A DNA stretch of 53,672 nucleotides from Alphaproteobacteria bacterium UBA998 (GTDB lineage: Bacteria > Pseudomonadota > Alphaproteobacteria > Rickettsiales > UBA998): positions 10,151 through 63,822 of the forward strand of contig DBAY01000040.1 in the NCBI GenBank assembly GCA_002291925.1, given 5' to 3'. Positions 16,499 to 25,036 of this stretch are shown here, one piece after another. The stretch's first letter is position 1. Each line of letters starts with the position of its first letter. The notes below the pieces were generated by a model. That model was not told the DNA's origin. It ran no database searches and saw only the letters and a program-made list of their open reading frames with translations. The position numbers and the translations under genes were made by a program.

Positions 16499-17443
16499 AT
16501 GTCCGCTGCCGCCCCGTTGCCTGCGTTCTCTGCGGACATGAGTTTCCGGCAGATAGCCGAAAAATCCGTCTCGGCGCTCATCGTTCTGGGGTTCCTGCTG
16601 GCGACGGATCCCCGCCAGATGTTTCTCTGCATGATCGTGCTGGGCCAGGCGCATTTCTTCATCGCCTATTACATGCAGTATAAGGCGGGGAAAGTCGATG
16701 CAGGCTACGTCAGACGCTACATCGCGGCGGCGCTGTTCATCTTTGGGACCTATCAGGCGGTTCCGGATTTCGGCATCATTAAATTCGAGGTCCTCAAGGA
16801 TGTCACCGGGCTATGGTTCATCATCCACATGGTGGGCGATGAGTTCTTCCTCCTCGGCCGCCGCGCCCGGAAATCGCAGGTCCTCGCCTTCCTGCCGGCG
16901 ATTATGATGTTCAGCTGGTACAATCTCGCCGCGCCGTTCGGCCACCCGTACGCGGCCTATGTGACCGTCGTGATGGCGGGGTTCCTCATCAGTGCCGCCA
17001 TGCAGCGAAAGGAAGAGGCGCGGCCCCTGACCGCCACGGATCTCTATATCCACGTCCTCTCCCTGGCCTCCATCACCGTTGCCGGCATGGCCGCTATGGG
17101 GGTGAAGGTGCCGGTGGAGTCCTTCCTCTCCTTCGTCATCATCTTTCATTACTTCAACTGGTATGCCTTTGCGTTCACGCGCTACGCCACCCATCCGCGG
17201 CGCATGCAGGTCTTCTTCTACCCGGCCATGGCATGCAACCTGCTGGCCATCGGGCTCTATGCGGTCAGTGTCACCCTGGCTCCTTTTTCCTTCATCCACT
17301 CCACGTTTTTTGCGGTCGATTCCTTTTATCAGTGGACGTTGCTGCATCTTTTTGTGACCCTGCGGCAGGAGGATTTCCAGGCCATCGGCCTAGCACGTAA
17401 ACCCCTCCTGCATGCGCCGTCCGCACAGGCCCTGGACTACTGA
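16499..17443 (+). CDS. Multi-pass membrane protein, function unknown
   Basis: A 314-residue protein with about nine or ten hydrophobic helices and many aromatic and His residues in or near them (AHFFIAYYMQY, HMVGDEFFLLGRR, FHYFNWYAF, HLFVTLRQEDF). I do not recognise the family. The ATG at 16499 has a strong AGGAGGA at 16483-16489 and is preferred over an upstream in-frame ATG at 16406. Its stop codon overlaps by one base the start of an acyltransferase gene, so the two products are made together and probably act on the same membrane or surface substrate. Confidence 0.75.
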   Translation: MSAAAPLPAFSADMSFRQIAEKSVSALIVLGFLLATDPRQMFLCMIVLGQAHFFIAYYMQYKAGKVDAGYVRRYIAAALFIFGTYQAVPDFGIIKFEVLKDVTGLWFIIHMVGDEFFLLGRRARKSQVLAFLPAIMMFSWYNLAAPFGHPYAAYVTVVMAGFLISAAMQRKEEARPLTATDLYIHVLSLASITVAGMAAMGVKVPVESFLSFVIIFHYFNWYAFAFTRYATHPRRMQVFFYPAMACNLLAIGLYAVSVTLAPFSFIHSTFFAVDSFYQWTLLHLFVTLRQEDFQAIGLARKPLLHAPSAQALDY

Positions 17444-18522
17444 TGGGAATCTTCAGGCTCATTCTCTGCCTCAGCGTGGTCTATGCCCATCACCTGATTA
17501 CCGACTCCCTGACCTCGAACCGGGACGCGGCCATTTCCTATCTGCGGCTGTTCGTCGGGCCGATTGGGGCCTGCGTGGTCAACGCATTTTTCCTCATGTC
17601 GGGTTTCTACTCACAAATGCTGCTGGAGGAGAAATTCGCAGGTCGGCCCGGTGCCGTGCGGCGATATTACCTGTTTCGCCTGATCCGGCTCATGCCGACC
17701 TACCTGGTGGCGCTGTTGCTGCTGGCGGCCCTGTCCGGATGGGTGAGCCTCTCGCCCCGCGAACCCATCCTGCTGGATCAGATAAAGGAACTGCTGATTC
17801 TGCCATCTTCCTTGACTGACCTGCATTTCTGGGCGAAGAATCTTTTCCTTTTCAATCCCTATCAGCTCAAATTCCATGATTTCCGGTTCATCGAGGTGCA
17901 GAGCTATTACGCCCTCTGGCCCGCCTGGACGCTGTCGCTGGAAATCCTGTTCATTCTCATGGCCCCGTTGTTCCTGGCGAGGCGCACATGGTTTCTCTAT
18001 GGCTTCTACCTCGCCGTCTTATGCGCGCTCTATTTTGCCTCCGATGGCATCTTCAGCGGCTATTTCGGCGCCACCTTGCTCTATTTTTATCTCGGCGCCT
18101 TTGAGTACAAGCTCTACAAGCGTCACCTGCTTCCCCGCTTCGATACGGCCACCCGCTCAAGGTATCTGGCCGGCTACGGGCTGGTGATGATTCTGGGCCT
18201 CTATGTGAGCTATTTCGTCTCGCTCAGTGCATGGATGGGGGTTACCCGCTTCTATGTCTTCTGCATAATCCATGTGGCCTGCTTCGTGCCCTTCATCGCG
18301 GCGATGACGCGCTTTTCGAAAATCGACCGGATCATCGGTCAGCTGACCTACCCGATCTATCTCTTCCATATCCCGCTTTTCGCGGTGTGCCTGCTGCTGG
18401 GCATCGAGGCGGATGTGCCGTTCGTTCTGGTGGGCAGCCTGCTACTAGCCGCGCTGTGCTTTGTCGGGATTGAGCAGCCGCTGCGGCATTGGCGCTACCG
18501 GTTGCTGGCGCGGCACGCCTAG
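17443..18522 (+). CDS. Acyltransferase 3 family membrane protein
   Basis: A 359-residue protein with about ten membrane helices. The N-terminus (FRLILCLSVVYAHH) and the segment VNAFFLMSGFY match the Acyltransferase-3 (OafB/NodX-like) family, as do the RYYLFRLIRLMPTY loop and the GxAWTLSLEILF region near residue 165. These integral enzymes move acyl groups, often acetyl, onto cell-surface sugars. The overlapping start with the upstream membrane protein gene (TGATG) indicates translational coupling. It ends 2 bp before the convergent msrB gene. The specific acceptor is unknown. Confidence 0.82.
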   Translation: MGIFRLILCLSVVYAHHLITDSLTSNRDAAISYLRLFVGPIGACVVNAFFLMSGFYSQMLLEEKFAGRPGAVRRYYLFRLIRLMPTYLVALLLLAALSGWVSLSPREPILLDQIKELLILPSSLTDLHFWAKNLFLFNPYQLKFHDFRFIEVQSYYALWPAWTLSLEILFILMAPLFLARRTWFLYGFYLAVLCALYFASDGIFSGYFGATLLYFYLGAFEYKLYKRHLLPRFDTATRSRYLAGYGLVMILGLYVSYFVSLSAWMGVTRFYVFCIIHVACFVPFIAAMTRFSKIDRIIGQLTYPIYLFHIPLFAVCLLLGIEADVPFVLVGSLLLAALCFVGIEQPLRHWRYRLLARHA

Positions 18523-18524
18523 GC

Positions 18525-18923
18525 TCAGGGCGTTGGCTCGAACCGCAGAGCGACGCCGTTGGTGCAGTAGCGCAAGCCCGTGGGCGGTGGGCCGTCCTCG
18601 AAGACGTGGCCGAGATGGCTTTCGCAGCGCTGGCAATGGAACTCGGTGCGGATCATGCCGAACTTGAAATCACGCTTGGTGGCGACGCTGCCGGAGATGG
18701 CCTCATAGAAGCTCGGCCAGCCGGTGCCGCTGTCAAACTTGGTGCGCGAGGAGAACAGCTCCGCTCCGCAGGCGGCGCAGAAGAAAGTGCCGGGGCGCTT
18801 TTCATCGTTGAGCGGGCTGAGGCCCGCGCATTCCGTGCCTTCGCAGCGCATGACGCGGTATTGCTCCGGTGTCAGGCGAGTGCGCCATTCATCGTCGGTG
18901 AGGGTGAGGGGCTCATGGGTCAT
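18525..18923 (-). CDS. msrB: Peptide-methionine (R)-S-oxide reductase
   Basis: A 132-residue cytoplasmic enzyme. Family motifs are complete: two zinc CxxC pairs (CAAC and CQRC), GTGWPSFYEAI, HLGHVFEDGP and the catalytic Cys in RYCTNGVAL. It reduces the R-epimer of methionine sulfoxide in proteins with thioredoxin. An extra Cys occurs at CEGTECAG, typical for the family, and may serve recycling. The ATG at 18923 (MTHEPLTL) was chosen; an upstream ATG at 18965 would add 14 residues outside the family. It is convergent with the acyltransferase gene. Confidence 0.94.
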   Translation of the reverse strand: MTHEPLTLTDDEWRTRLTPEQYRVMRCEGTECAGLSPLNDEKRPGTFFCAACGAELFSSRTKFDSGTGWPSFYEAISGSVATKRDFKFGMIRTEFHCQRCESHLGHVFEDGPPPTGLRYCTNGVALRFEPTP

Positions 18924-19074
18924 GGGAAAGAATATAGGGCAGTCCGCCGGATATCCAAGATGCAAGCAAGACGGCCAAAAACCGCCATAAATGCGTGATA
19001 TTCTTCGCTTGAGTTCCGCTGCCCGATTGGTTAATTGTTAAAATCCGGTAAACAAGCTGGCACATTTTGACTGC

Positions 19075-19617
19075 ATGGACCTGACCCGTCGACAATTTGC
19101 CTTAGGGCTTGGGGCTGCCGCCGCGGCCAGCCTGCTTCCTGAGCTAGGCCTAGCTTCCGTACCGGTAAGCGCAGGTGGGCGTACGCTGTCTTTCCTGAAC
19201 CTGCACACGGGCGAGAAGGGGAAGTTCACCTACCGTGAATATGGCCGGTTGGTGCCGGAAGAGGTGTCGCGGCTCTACCATCTCATGCGCGATCACCGCA
19301 CCGGGGACGTGCACCCCATCGATAGCCGCCTGCTGGATCTGCTCTATGCGCTGCAGCAGAAGACCGGCACGGGCAAACCGTTCGAAATCATCTCCGCCTA
19401 CCGCTCCCCCAAGACCAACGCGATGCTGGCCAGCCATTCCAACGGCGTGGCGAGCAAAAGCCTGCACATGACGGGGCAGGCGATCGATATCTGTCTGGGC
19501 GACGTCCCGCTTTATCAGCTGCGCAATGCCGCGCTGAAACTGAGGGCAGGCGGCGTCGGGTTCTATCCGAACCCCGGTTTCGTGCATGTGGATACGGGCC
19601 GCGTGCGGCGCTGGTAG
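19075..19617 (+). CDS. DUF882 / YcbK-like M15 family peptidase, Tat-exported
   Basis: A 180-residue protein with a twin-arginine signal (LTRRQFALGLGAAAAASLL). The mature domain matches the DUF882/peptidase M15 family: ISAYRSPKTNAML, SKSLHMTGQAIDI and GFVHVDTGRVRRW, supplying the His-Asp-His zinc site. Related enzymes cut cross-links or peptide stems in peptidoglycan (MepK class). The gene ends 8 bp from the convergent L,D-transpeptidase gene; in E. coli the homologues ycbB (L,D-transpeptidase) and ycbK are likewise neighbours, so a functional pair in 3-3 cross-link turnover is plausible. Confidence 0.85.
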   Translation: MDLTRRQFALGLGAAAAASLLPELGLASVPVSAGGRTLSFLNLHTGEKGKFTYREYGRLVPEEVSRLYHLMRDHRTGDVHPIDSRLLDLLYALQQKTGTGKPFEIISAYRSPKTNAMLASHSNGVASKSLHMTGQAIDICLGDVPLYQLRNAALKLRAGGVGFYPNPGFVHVDTGRVRRW

Positions 19618-19625
19618 GAGAAGGC

Positions 19626-21155
19626 TCAGCGTGAGGCGAACTGACGCCCGCTACGCTGGCGCACCTTGGTCAAGAGTTCGCTGTAGAGCTGCTCATCCCG
19701 CCCGTAAATGTCGGGGTAGAATTCAGGCTGGCCGTCTTCATTTACCCACGCCGTAAAATAGGTGGTGAGCACGGGCAGGGGCCGGCTCATCTGGTAGCTG
19801 CGTGACGCGCTGGTATCATACGCTTTCTCCAGCCCGCTGGCCGCGTCGGGCCGTCCCAGCGCCATCACGAATTTTGCCAGCTCCTTCGGCTTCTCCAGCC
19901 GGATGCAGCCATGGCTCAGGGCGCGGAAGGACTGGCTGAACAATTGCGGCCGGGCGGTATCATGCAGGTAGATGGAATCGGACTTCGGCATGAGGAATTT
20001 CACCTTGCCGAGCGCATTGCCACGCCCGGCAGGTTGTTCGACATGCACGTCATTGGCGCTCATCTGCGACCAATCGATGGCCAGCGGGTCGACGACCTGG
20101 CCGGTGCGGCGATCCGTCACGCGGTAGCCGCTGAGCGAGGCCGGGTTGCTGCGCGCCTTGGGCAGCATTTCATCGCGCAGGATGCGGTAGGTGGGCGTCC
20201 AAGTGGGATTGAGGACGATTTGGGTGATCTGGTTGGTGAATTCGGGCGTCGGATTCGTGCGCTCGCCGACGATGACGCGCATCTGCAGGGCGGGTTTGTT
20301 CTTCTGGTACGCCGTCAGGCGGAAGCCGGGCAGGTTGACATGGATATAGTCGCCCTGCGCCCGGGGCATCTGGCGGAGCCGCTCAAGAGTGAGGGCCAGT
20401 TGGCGGATGCGCTGGCTAAGGGGTGTATTGAGCGCCTTCACGGTTTCCTTGCCTAAAGTGCCGTCCGGCTCCAAACCATGGCGGGACTGGAAGCGCTTCA
20501 GCGCCGCCTGAAGGGAGCTGTCATAGATGTCGCCGAAGGGAACGGCGTGGCGGTCGGAGAGATCGTAATCACCGGTCAGGATGAAATAGCGGCGCAGGGC
20601 TTCCACCCGGCGGTCGCGCGCGCCGGGCTTCAGGGAGGTTGCGCCCTCGGCAATCACCGGCAGCCGGGCGGAGCGGGCTAGCTGCGCATATTCCGCATAG
20701 GCGCGTTGCAGCCGGGAGTACATGGGGTGGGAAGGAATGCTCTGGGCAACTACTTTGCCGGCGTGGCGGGTGGCATCGGCGGGAGCGATCAGGGCGTAAA
20801 GCCAGAACAGGCTGGCCGCTGGTTGCATGGCCTGCGGGCCAACGGTGCCGCGGGCGCGCAGGCCATCATGCACGTCCCGAAGGGCCTGGGAGAGGGCGGA
20901 GACACGGTCCGTGCATGCGCCGTTGCCCGTGCCGATGAGGCCGGGCTGGGCCAAGCCGTGTTGCTCGATGTGGCGGAAGATTTCGTCAAACGCCGGCGCG
21001 GTGCGCTGGCAGGCCAGCTGGCTGGCAGTCTGGTAAACTCTCATCGCCTCCAACGGGAGGGGGGTGCGGCCGCTGAAGCCATGGGCTTCGGGCCCTGACA
21101 GAAGAAACATCACAGGAAGCAGAACCGAAAGAATGCGTCGGAACGTTAGGGTCAT
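19626..21155 (-). CDS. L,D-transpeptidase with peptidoglycan-binding domain (YcbB-like)
   Basis: About 509 residues from the ATG at 21155; another start at 21170 adds five residues. There is an N-terminal signal or anchor (ILSVLLPVMFLLSG), then a helical domain, a peptidoglycan-binding domain (ALKRFQSRHGLEPDGTLG, about 205-250), and the YkuD catalytic domain with IYLHDT and the active-site SHGCIRL (catalytic Cys). It makes 3-3 cross-links between peptidoglycan stems in the periplasm and is insensitive to most beta-lactams except carbapenems. Its length fits the YcbB/LdtD class. It is divergent from the lipid operon. Confidence 0.92.
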   Translation of the reverse strand: MTLTFRRILSVLLPVMFLLSGPEAHGFSGRTPLPLEAMRVYQTASQLACQRTAPAFDEIFRHIEQHGLAQPGLIGTGNGACTDRVSALSQALRDVHDGLRARGTVGPQAMQPAASLFWLYALIAPADATRHAGKVVAQSIPSHPMYSRLQRAYAEYAQLARSARLPVIAEGATSLKPGARDRRVEALRRYFILTGDYDLSDRHAVPFGDIYDSSLQAALKRFQSRHGLEPDGTLGKETVKALNTPLSQRIRQLALTLERLRQMPRAQGDYIHVNLPGFRLTAYQKNKPALQMRVIVGERTNPTPEFTNQITQIVLNPTWTPTYRILRDEMLPKARSNPASLSGYRVTDRRTGQVVDPLAIDWSQMSANDVHVEQPAGRGNALGKVKFLMPKSDSIYLHDTARPQLFSQSFRALSHGCIRLEKPKELAKFVMALGRPDAASGLEKAYDTSASRSYQMSRPLPVLTTYFTAWVNEDGQPEFYPDIYGRDEQLYSELLTKVRQRSGRQFASR

Positions 21156-21323
21156 TCGTAAAGAATACACCAGCCAAGTTTAATAAGAATTAATCCAAAA
21201 GGTTTGTTTTTATACGGTTTGTTAACTTCCTTGCCGGTGGCGCACATGCCGCGATAGGTTCGTGACGTTATTTCCCACAAAACCCTTGATAGATATTCGG
21301 GACCGCTTATTTATGAATTCCTG

Positions 21324-22589
21324 ATGCAGCCCGCTCAGCATATTGCGATTATCGGCACCGGGATTTCCGGGATGGGGGCGGCGTATCTGCTACAACCGCA
21401 CCATCAGATCACGGTTTATGAGCAGAATGACTATATCGGCGGTCACACACGCACCCGCGAAATCGATTACGATGGCCGCCACATCGCGGTGGATACGGGC
21501 TTTATCGTCTTCAACTACCGCAACTACCCGCATCTGACGGCGCTGTTCGAGCGGCTGGATGTGCCGGTGGAGAAGAGCGACATGTCCTTTGCCATCTCGG
21601 TGGAGGACGGGGCTTTCGAGTGGGGCGCCAAGACGCTGAACGCCATTTTCGGCCAGCGTCGCAACCTCGTCTCGCCGCGCTTCTGGCGCATGGTGCGCGA
21701 TGTGCGCCGCTTCTTCCGCGAATCGCCGAAGGTGCTGGCGCGTGATGAGCTGATCTCGCTCGGGGCGCTGCTCGATGAATTGCGGCTGGGCGAGGATTTC
21801 CGCCGTTATTTCCTGCTGCCGATGGGCGGGGCCATCTGGAGCTGCCCGGTGGAGACCATGCTGTCCTTCCCGGCGCAGACCTTTGTGCGCTTCTTCCAGA
21901 ATCACGGGCTGCTGACCTTCAACGACCAGCCGCAATGGTACACGGTGACCGGCGGCGCCAAGGAATATGTGAAACGCCTCACCGCGTCCTTCGCCGACCG
22001 TATCCGCTTGAATTGCGGCGTGCGCGCCGTGCGCCGCACGGAAGCGGGCGTGGAGGTGACAAACGCGCAGGGGCGCACGGAAACGTACGATCAGGTGGTG
22101 TTCGCCTGCCATGGCGATCAGGCGTTGCGGCTGCTGAGCGACGCCACGCCAGAGGAGCGCCGCGTGCTGGGCGCGTTCCAGTACCAGAAGAACCGCGTCT
22201 ACCTGCACCGCGACGTGGCGCAGATGCCCAAGCGCCGCGCCTGCTGGTCGAGCTGGGTGTACCTCTCCGACGGTAATGCGCGCCCGGAGGCGCTCGCTGT
22301 CACCTACTGGATGAACAGCCTGCAGAACATCCCCGATTCGCACCCGCTCTTCGTGACACTGAACCCGCTCACCCCCATCCGCGAGGAGATGATCTTCGAC
22401 CAGACGGAGCTGGAGCACCCGGTCTTCTCCGCCGAGGCGGTGGCAGCGCAGGGGCAGATCGGTGAGATTCAGGGCCAGCATCGCGCCTGGTTCTGCGGCG
22501 CGTGGCAGCGCTACGGTTTCCATGAGGACGGACTGAACAGCGCCGTGCAGATGGTGGCCAAGATGGGAATCACCCCGCCATGGCAATAG
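21324..22589 (+). CDS. FAD-dependent amine-oxidase-like oxidoreductase
   Basis: A 421-residue flavoprotein. The N-terminal Rossmann motif GTGISGMGAAYLL and the following VYEQNDYIGGHTRT are characteristic of the NAD(P)/FAD amine oxidase-like family found next to cyclopropane fatty acid synthase-type genes. No signal peptide is present. It is the first gene of a seven-gene operon and overlaps the DUF1365 gene by 10 bases. In this conserved context it probably oxidises or desaturates a membrane acyl chain, but the exact reaction is not established from the sequence. The start is the ATG at 21324, with no strong ribosome binding site visible. Confidence 0.86.
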   Translation: MQPAQHIAIIGTGISGMGAAYLLQPHHQITVYEQNDYIGGHTRTREIDYDGRHIAVDTGFIVFNYRNYPHLTALFERLDVPVEKSDMSFAISVEDGAFEWGAKTLNAIFGQRRNLVSPRFWRMVRDVRRFFRESPKVLARDELISLGALLDELRLGEDFRRYFLLPMGGAIWSCPVETMLSFPAQTFVRFFQNHGLLTFNDQPQWYTVTGGAKEYVKRLTASFADRIRLNCGVRAVRRTEAGVEVTNAQGRTETYDQVVFACHGDQALRLLSDATPEERRVLGAFQYQKNRVYLHRDVAQMPKRRACWSSWVYLSDGNARPEALAVTYWMNSLQNIPDSHPLFVTLNPLTPIREEMIFDQTELEHPVFSAEAVAAQGQIGEIQGQHRAWFCGAWQRYGFHEDGLNSAVQMVAKMGITPPWQ

Positions 22590-23347
22590 ACAACGGCCTG
22601 CTCATCGCCGATGTGATGCATGCGCGGCATGCACCGAAGCGCCACGCGTTCCGCTACAAGGTCTATTACCTCTGCTTCCCGCTGACACGGATGCACGAAC
22701 TGGCCAAGGCGAAGCCGCTTTCCGTCAACCGCCCCGGGATATTTGCGTTTTACGAGAAGGACCACGCGCAGGGCCGCGCCGTGCCCGCCGAAGGCTGGCT
22801 GCGCGGGCTGATGCGCGAATGGGGCCTCACGGCGGCGGATGGGGAGATTGTGCTGCTCACCATGCCGCGCGTGCTGGGCTATGTGTTCAACCCGGTGAGC
22901 TTCTGGTTCTGCTTGGACAAGGCCGGGCAGCTGCGCGCCGTCTATGCCGAGGTGAACAACACCTTCGGCGAGCAGCATGGCTACTGGTGCTTCCATGACG
23001 ACCAGCGCCCGATCGGCCAAGATGATCTGCTCACCACGCGCAAGGTGTTCCATGTTTCGCCCTTCTTCGAGGTGACGGGGGAGTACCGCTTCCGCTTTGC
23101 TTACGGCGAGGAAAAGCTCGGCGTGTGGATTGACTATCTCAAAGAGGGCGCGCATGTGCTCTCTACCGCGCTCACCGGCAAGCGCCAGCCGCTCACCACG
23201 CGCACGCTGCTCGCCGCCTTCGTCACATACCCGCTGGTGACCGTGAAGGTCGTCGCGCTGATTCACTATCATGCCCTGCGGCTCGTGCTGAAGGGCATCC
23301 GCTACCACACCAAACCCACTCCCCCCTTAGCAGAGGTGACCCGATGA
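22580..23347 (+). CDS. DUF1365 family protein
   Basis: A 255-residue protein matching DUF1365: VMHARHAPKRHAFRYKVYYL, RPGIFAFYEKDH, VLLTMPRVLGYVFNPVSFWF and VYAEVNNTFGEQHGY. The family is nearly always encoded between an amine-oxidase-like flavoprotein and a cyclopropane synthase-like methyltransferase, as here. Its function is unknown; a role in handling the modified fatty acyl chain is inferred from context only. It overlaps the upstream gene by 10 bases and the downstream gene by 4 (ATGA). Confidence 0.92.
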   Translation: MAIDNGLLIADVMHARHAPKRHAFRYKVYYLCFPLTRMHELAKAKPLSVNRPGIFAFYEKDHAQGRAVPAEGWLRGLMREWGLTAADGEIVLLTMPRVLGYVFNPVSFWFCLDKAGQLRAVYAEVNNTFGEQHGYWCFHDDQRPIGQDDLLTTRKVFHVSPFFEVTGEYRFRFAYGEEKLGVWIDYLKEGAHVLSTALTGKRQPLTTRTLLAAFVTYPLVTVKVVALIHYHALRLVLKGIRYHTKPTPPLAEVTR

Positions 23348-24519
23348 AATCCTTCCTGATTCCCCGCGTGGCTGACCAGTTCTTCGCGGCCCTGGAGCGC
23401 ACGCGTTTTGGTGAGCTGCACGTGACCGCGCCCGGCGGCTTCGCGCGCACCTTCCGCGGCCCGGAAGCCGGCCCCGTCGCCAGCTTCCACGTGCATGACT
23501 GGAATACGCTGCTGATGCTGGCCTCGCGCGGCGATATCGGCCTCGGCGAAGCCTATATCGACGGGCTGTGGGATACGGACAATCTCGACGTGCTGTTCCA
23601 GTTTTTCCTGAAAAACCTCGATGATCTGGAGCGTTTTGCGCATGGCAATGCGCTGAACCGGCTGTGGTTCAACCTGATCAACTATGTCATCCGCCGCAAC
23701 TCGCCGAAAGGCAGCCAGAGCAACATCCGCGCGCATTACGATGTCGGCAACCAGTTCTATTCGCTGTGGCTGGACCGCACGATGACCTATTCCAGCGCCA
23801 TCTTCCCGAGTAACGACAACACCTCGCTGGAGCAGGCGCAGGCGCGTAAATACGGACGCATCCTCGAGAAGCTTGGCAGCGATACGGGCCGCGTGCTGGA
23901 AGTGGGCTGCGGCTGGGGCGGCTTCGCGGAAGCGGCCAGCCGCGAGGGACGGCAGGTGACCGGCATCACCGTTTCTCCGGCGCAGCATGCCTACGCTACA
24001 AAGCGGCTGGACGGCAAGGCGGAGATTCGCCTGCAGGATTACCGCCATACGGAGGGCAAATTCGATGCCATCGTCTCCATCGAGATGTTCGAGGCGGTGG
24101 GCGAGCGTTACTGGCCGACCTATTTGTCCACGCTGAAACAGCGTCTGGCGGAGGGGGGGAAGGCCATGATCCAGACCATCACCATCGATGACGCCGTGTT
24201 CGCGGGCTACCGCACGCGCAGCGACTTCATCCGCCATTATACCTTCCCCGGCGGGATGCTGCCCTCCGTGCAGCGCTTCCGCGAGGAGGCGCAGAAGGTT
24301 GGCTTCGATTGCCGCGACGTGTATCGCTTCGGGCAGGACTACGCCCGCACCCTGCGCGAATGGATGCTGCGCTTCGACGCGGCGGAGCCGGAGATTCGCC
24401 AGATGGGCTATGACGAGGCCTTCCTGCGCAGCTGGCGTTTCTATATGGCGATGTGCGCCGCCGCCTTCGATGTGGGCCGCACCGATGTCGTCCAGGTGGA
24501 GCTGAGCCATGCGGCGTAG
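23344..24519 (+). CDS. Cyclopropane-fatty-acyl-phospholipid synthase-like methyltransferase
   Basis: A 391-residue SAM-dependent enzyme. After an N-terminal lipid-binding domain (about 1-110) come HYDVGNQFYSLWLD, the SAM motif EVGCGWGG, SIEMFEAVGE and a C-terminal YMAMCAAAF helix, all typical of the Cfa/mycolic acid cyclopropane synthase family. It methylates the double bond of unsaturated phospholipid acyl chains, giving either a ring or a methyl branch. In Rhodobacter a gene of this type in a similar cluster is tied to the singlet-oxygen response and methylated furan fatty acids (recalled knowledge), so methyl-branch formation is as likely as cyclopropanation. Confidence 0.93.
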   Translation: MKSFLIPRVADQFFAALERTRFGELHVTAPGGFARTFRGPEAGPVASFHVHDWNTLLMLASRGDIGLGEAYIDGLWDTDNLDVLFQFFLKNLDDLERFAHGNALNRLWFNLINYVIRRNSPKGSQSNIRAHYDVGNQFYSLWLDRTMTYSSAIFPSNDNTSLEQAQARKYGRILEKLGSDTGRVLEVGCGWGGFAEAASREGRQVTGITVSPAQHAYATKRLDGKAEIRLQDYRHTEGKFDAIVSIEMFEAVGERYWPTYLSTLKQRLAEGGKAMIQTITIDDAVFAGYRTRSDFIRHYTFPGGMLPSVQRFREEAQKVGFDCRDVYRFGQDYARTLREWMLRFDAAEPEIRQMGYDEAFLRSWRFYMAMCAAAFDVGRTDVVQVELSHAA

Positions 24520-25036
24520 TCTGGCATTTGTGATGGCGATGCTGCTGGCCATGCCAGCACTCGCGGGGGCACCGCTGCCGGAACTCAATGGCACGCTGAA
24601 AAACGAGACGCCTTACGGCACAGGCGCGCTCACCTGGCTGTGGATGACGGCTTACGATGCCGAGCTGTGGACGGACGCGGAGTCCTGGTCGATGGAGTCG
24701 CCCTTTGCGCTGAGCCTGACTTATCACATGGCGTTCTCCAGTGAGGATATCGTCAGCCGCACGGAAGAGGAGTTGGCGAAGGTGTCGGACGTGACGGCGG
24801 AGCAGCTCGCCGCGTGGCGTCCGCAATTGCAGCGGGCCATTCCGCCGGTGCGGGAAGGTGACCGCATCACGGCGCTCTACGTGCCGGGGCAGCGGGTGCA
24901 GTTCTTCATGAACGGCCAGCCGACAGGCAAGATTTCCGACCCCGATTTCGCCGCGCCGTTTTTCGCCATCTGGCTGTCGGAGAAAACCTCCGAGCCGGGG
25001 CTGCGCGCCGCGCTGCTGAAAGGCCGCCAGCCGTGA
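24509..25036 (+). CDS. Chalcone isomerase-like exported protein
   Basis: A 175-residue protein with a signal peptide (about 1-19, ending PALAGA). The mature part fits the bacterial chalcone isomerase-like fold: KNETPYGTGALTWLWMTAYDAELW, FALSLTYHMAFSSEDIV, DRITALYVPGQRVQFFMNG and FAAPFFAIWLSEKTSEP. Bacterial members lack the plant enzyme's role; some may bind fatty acids. It overlaps the methyltransferase gene by 11 bases and the MFS gene by 4. Its export suggests that part of this lipid pathway works on the periplasmic side. Confidence 0.8.
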   Translation: MRRSLAFVMAMLLAMPALAGAPLPELNGTLKNETPYGTGALTWLWMTAYDAELWTDAESWSMESPFALSLTYHMAFSSEDIVSRTEEELAKVSDVTAEQLAAWRPQLQRAIPPVREGDRITALYVPGQRVQFFMNGQPTGKISDPDFAAPFFAIWLSEKTSEPGLRAALLKGRQP

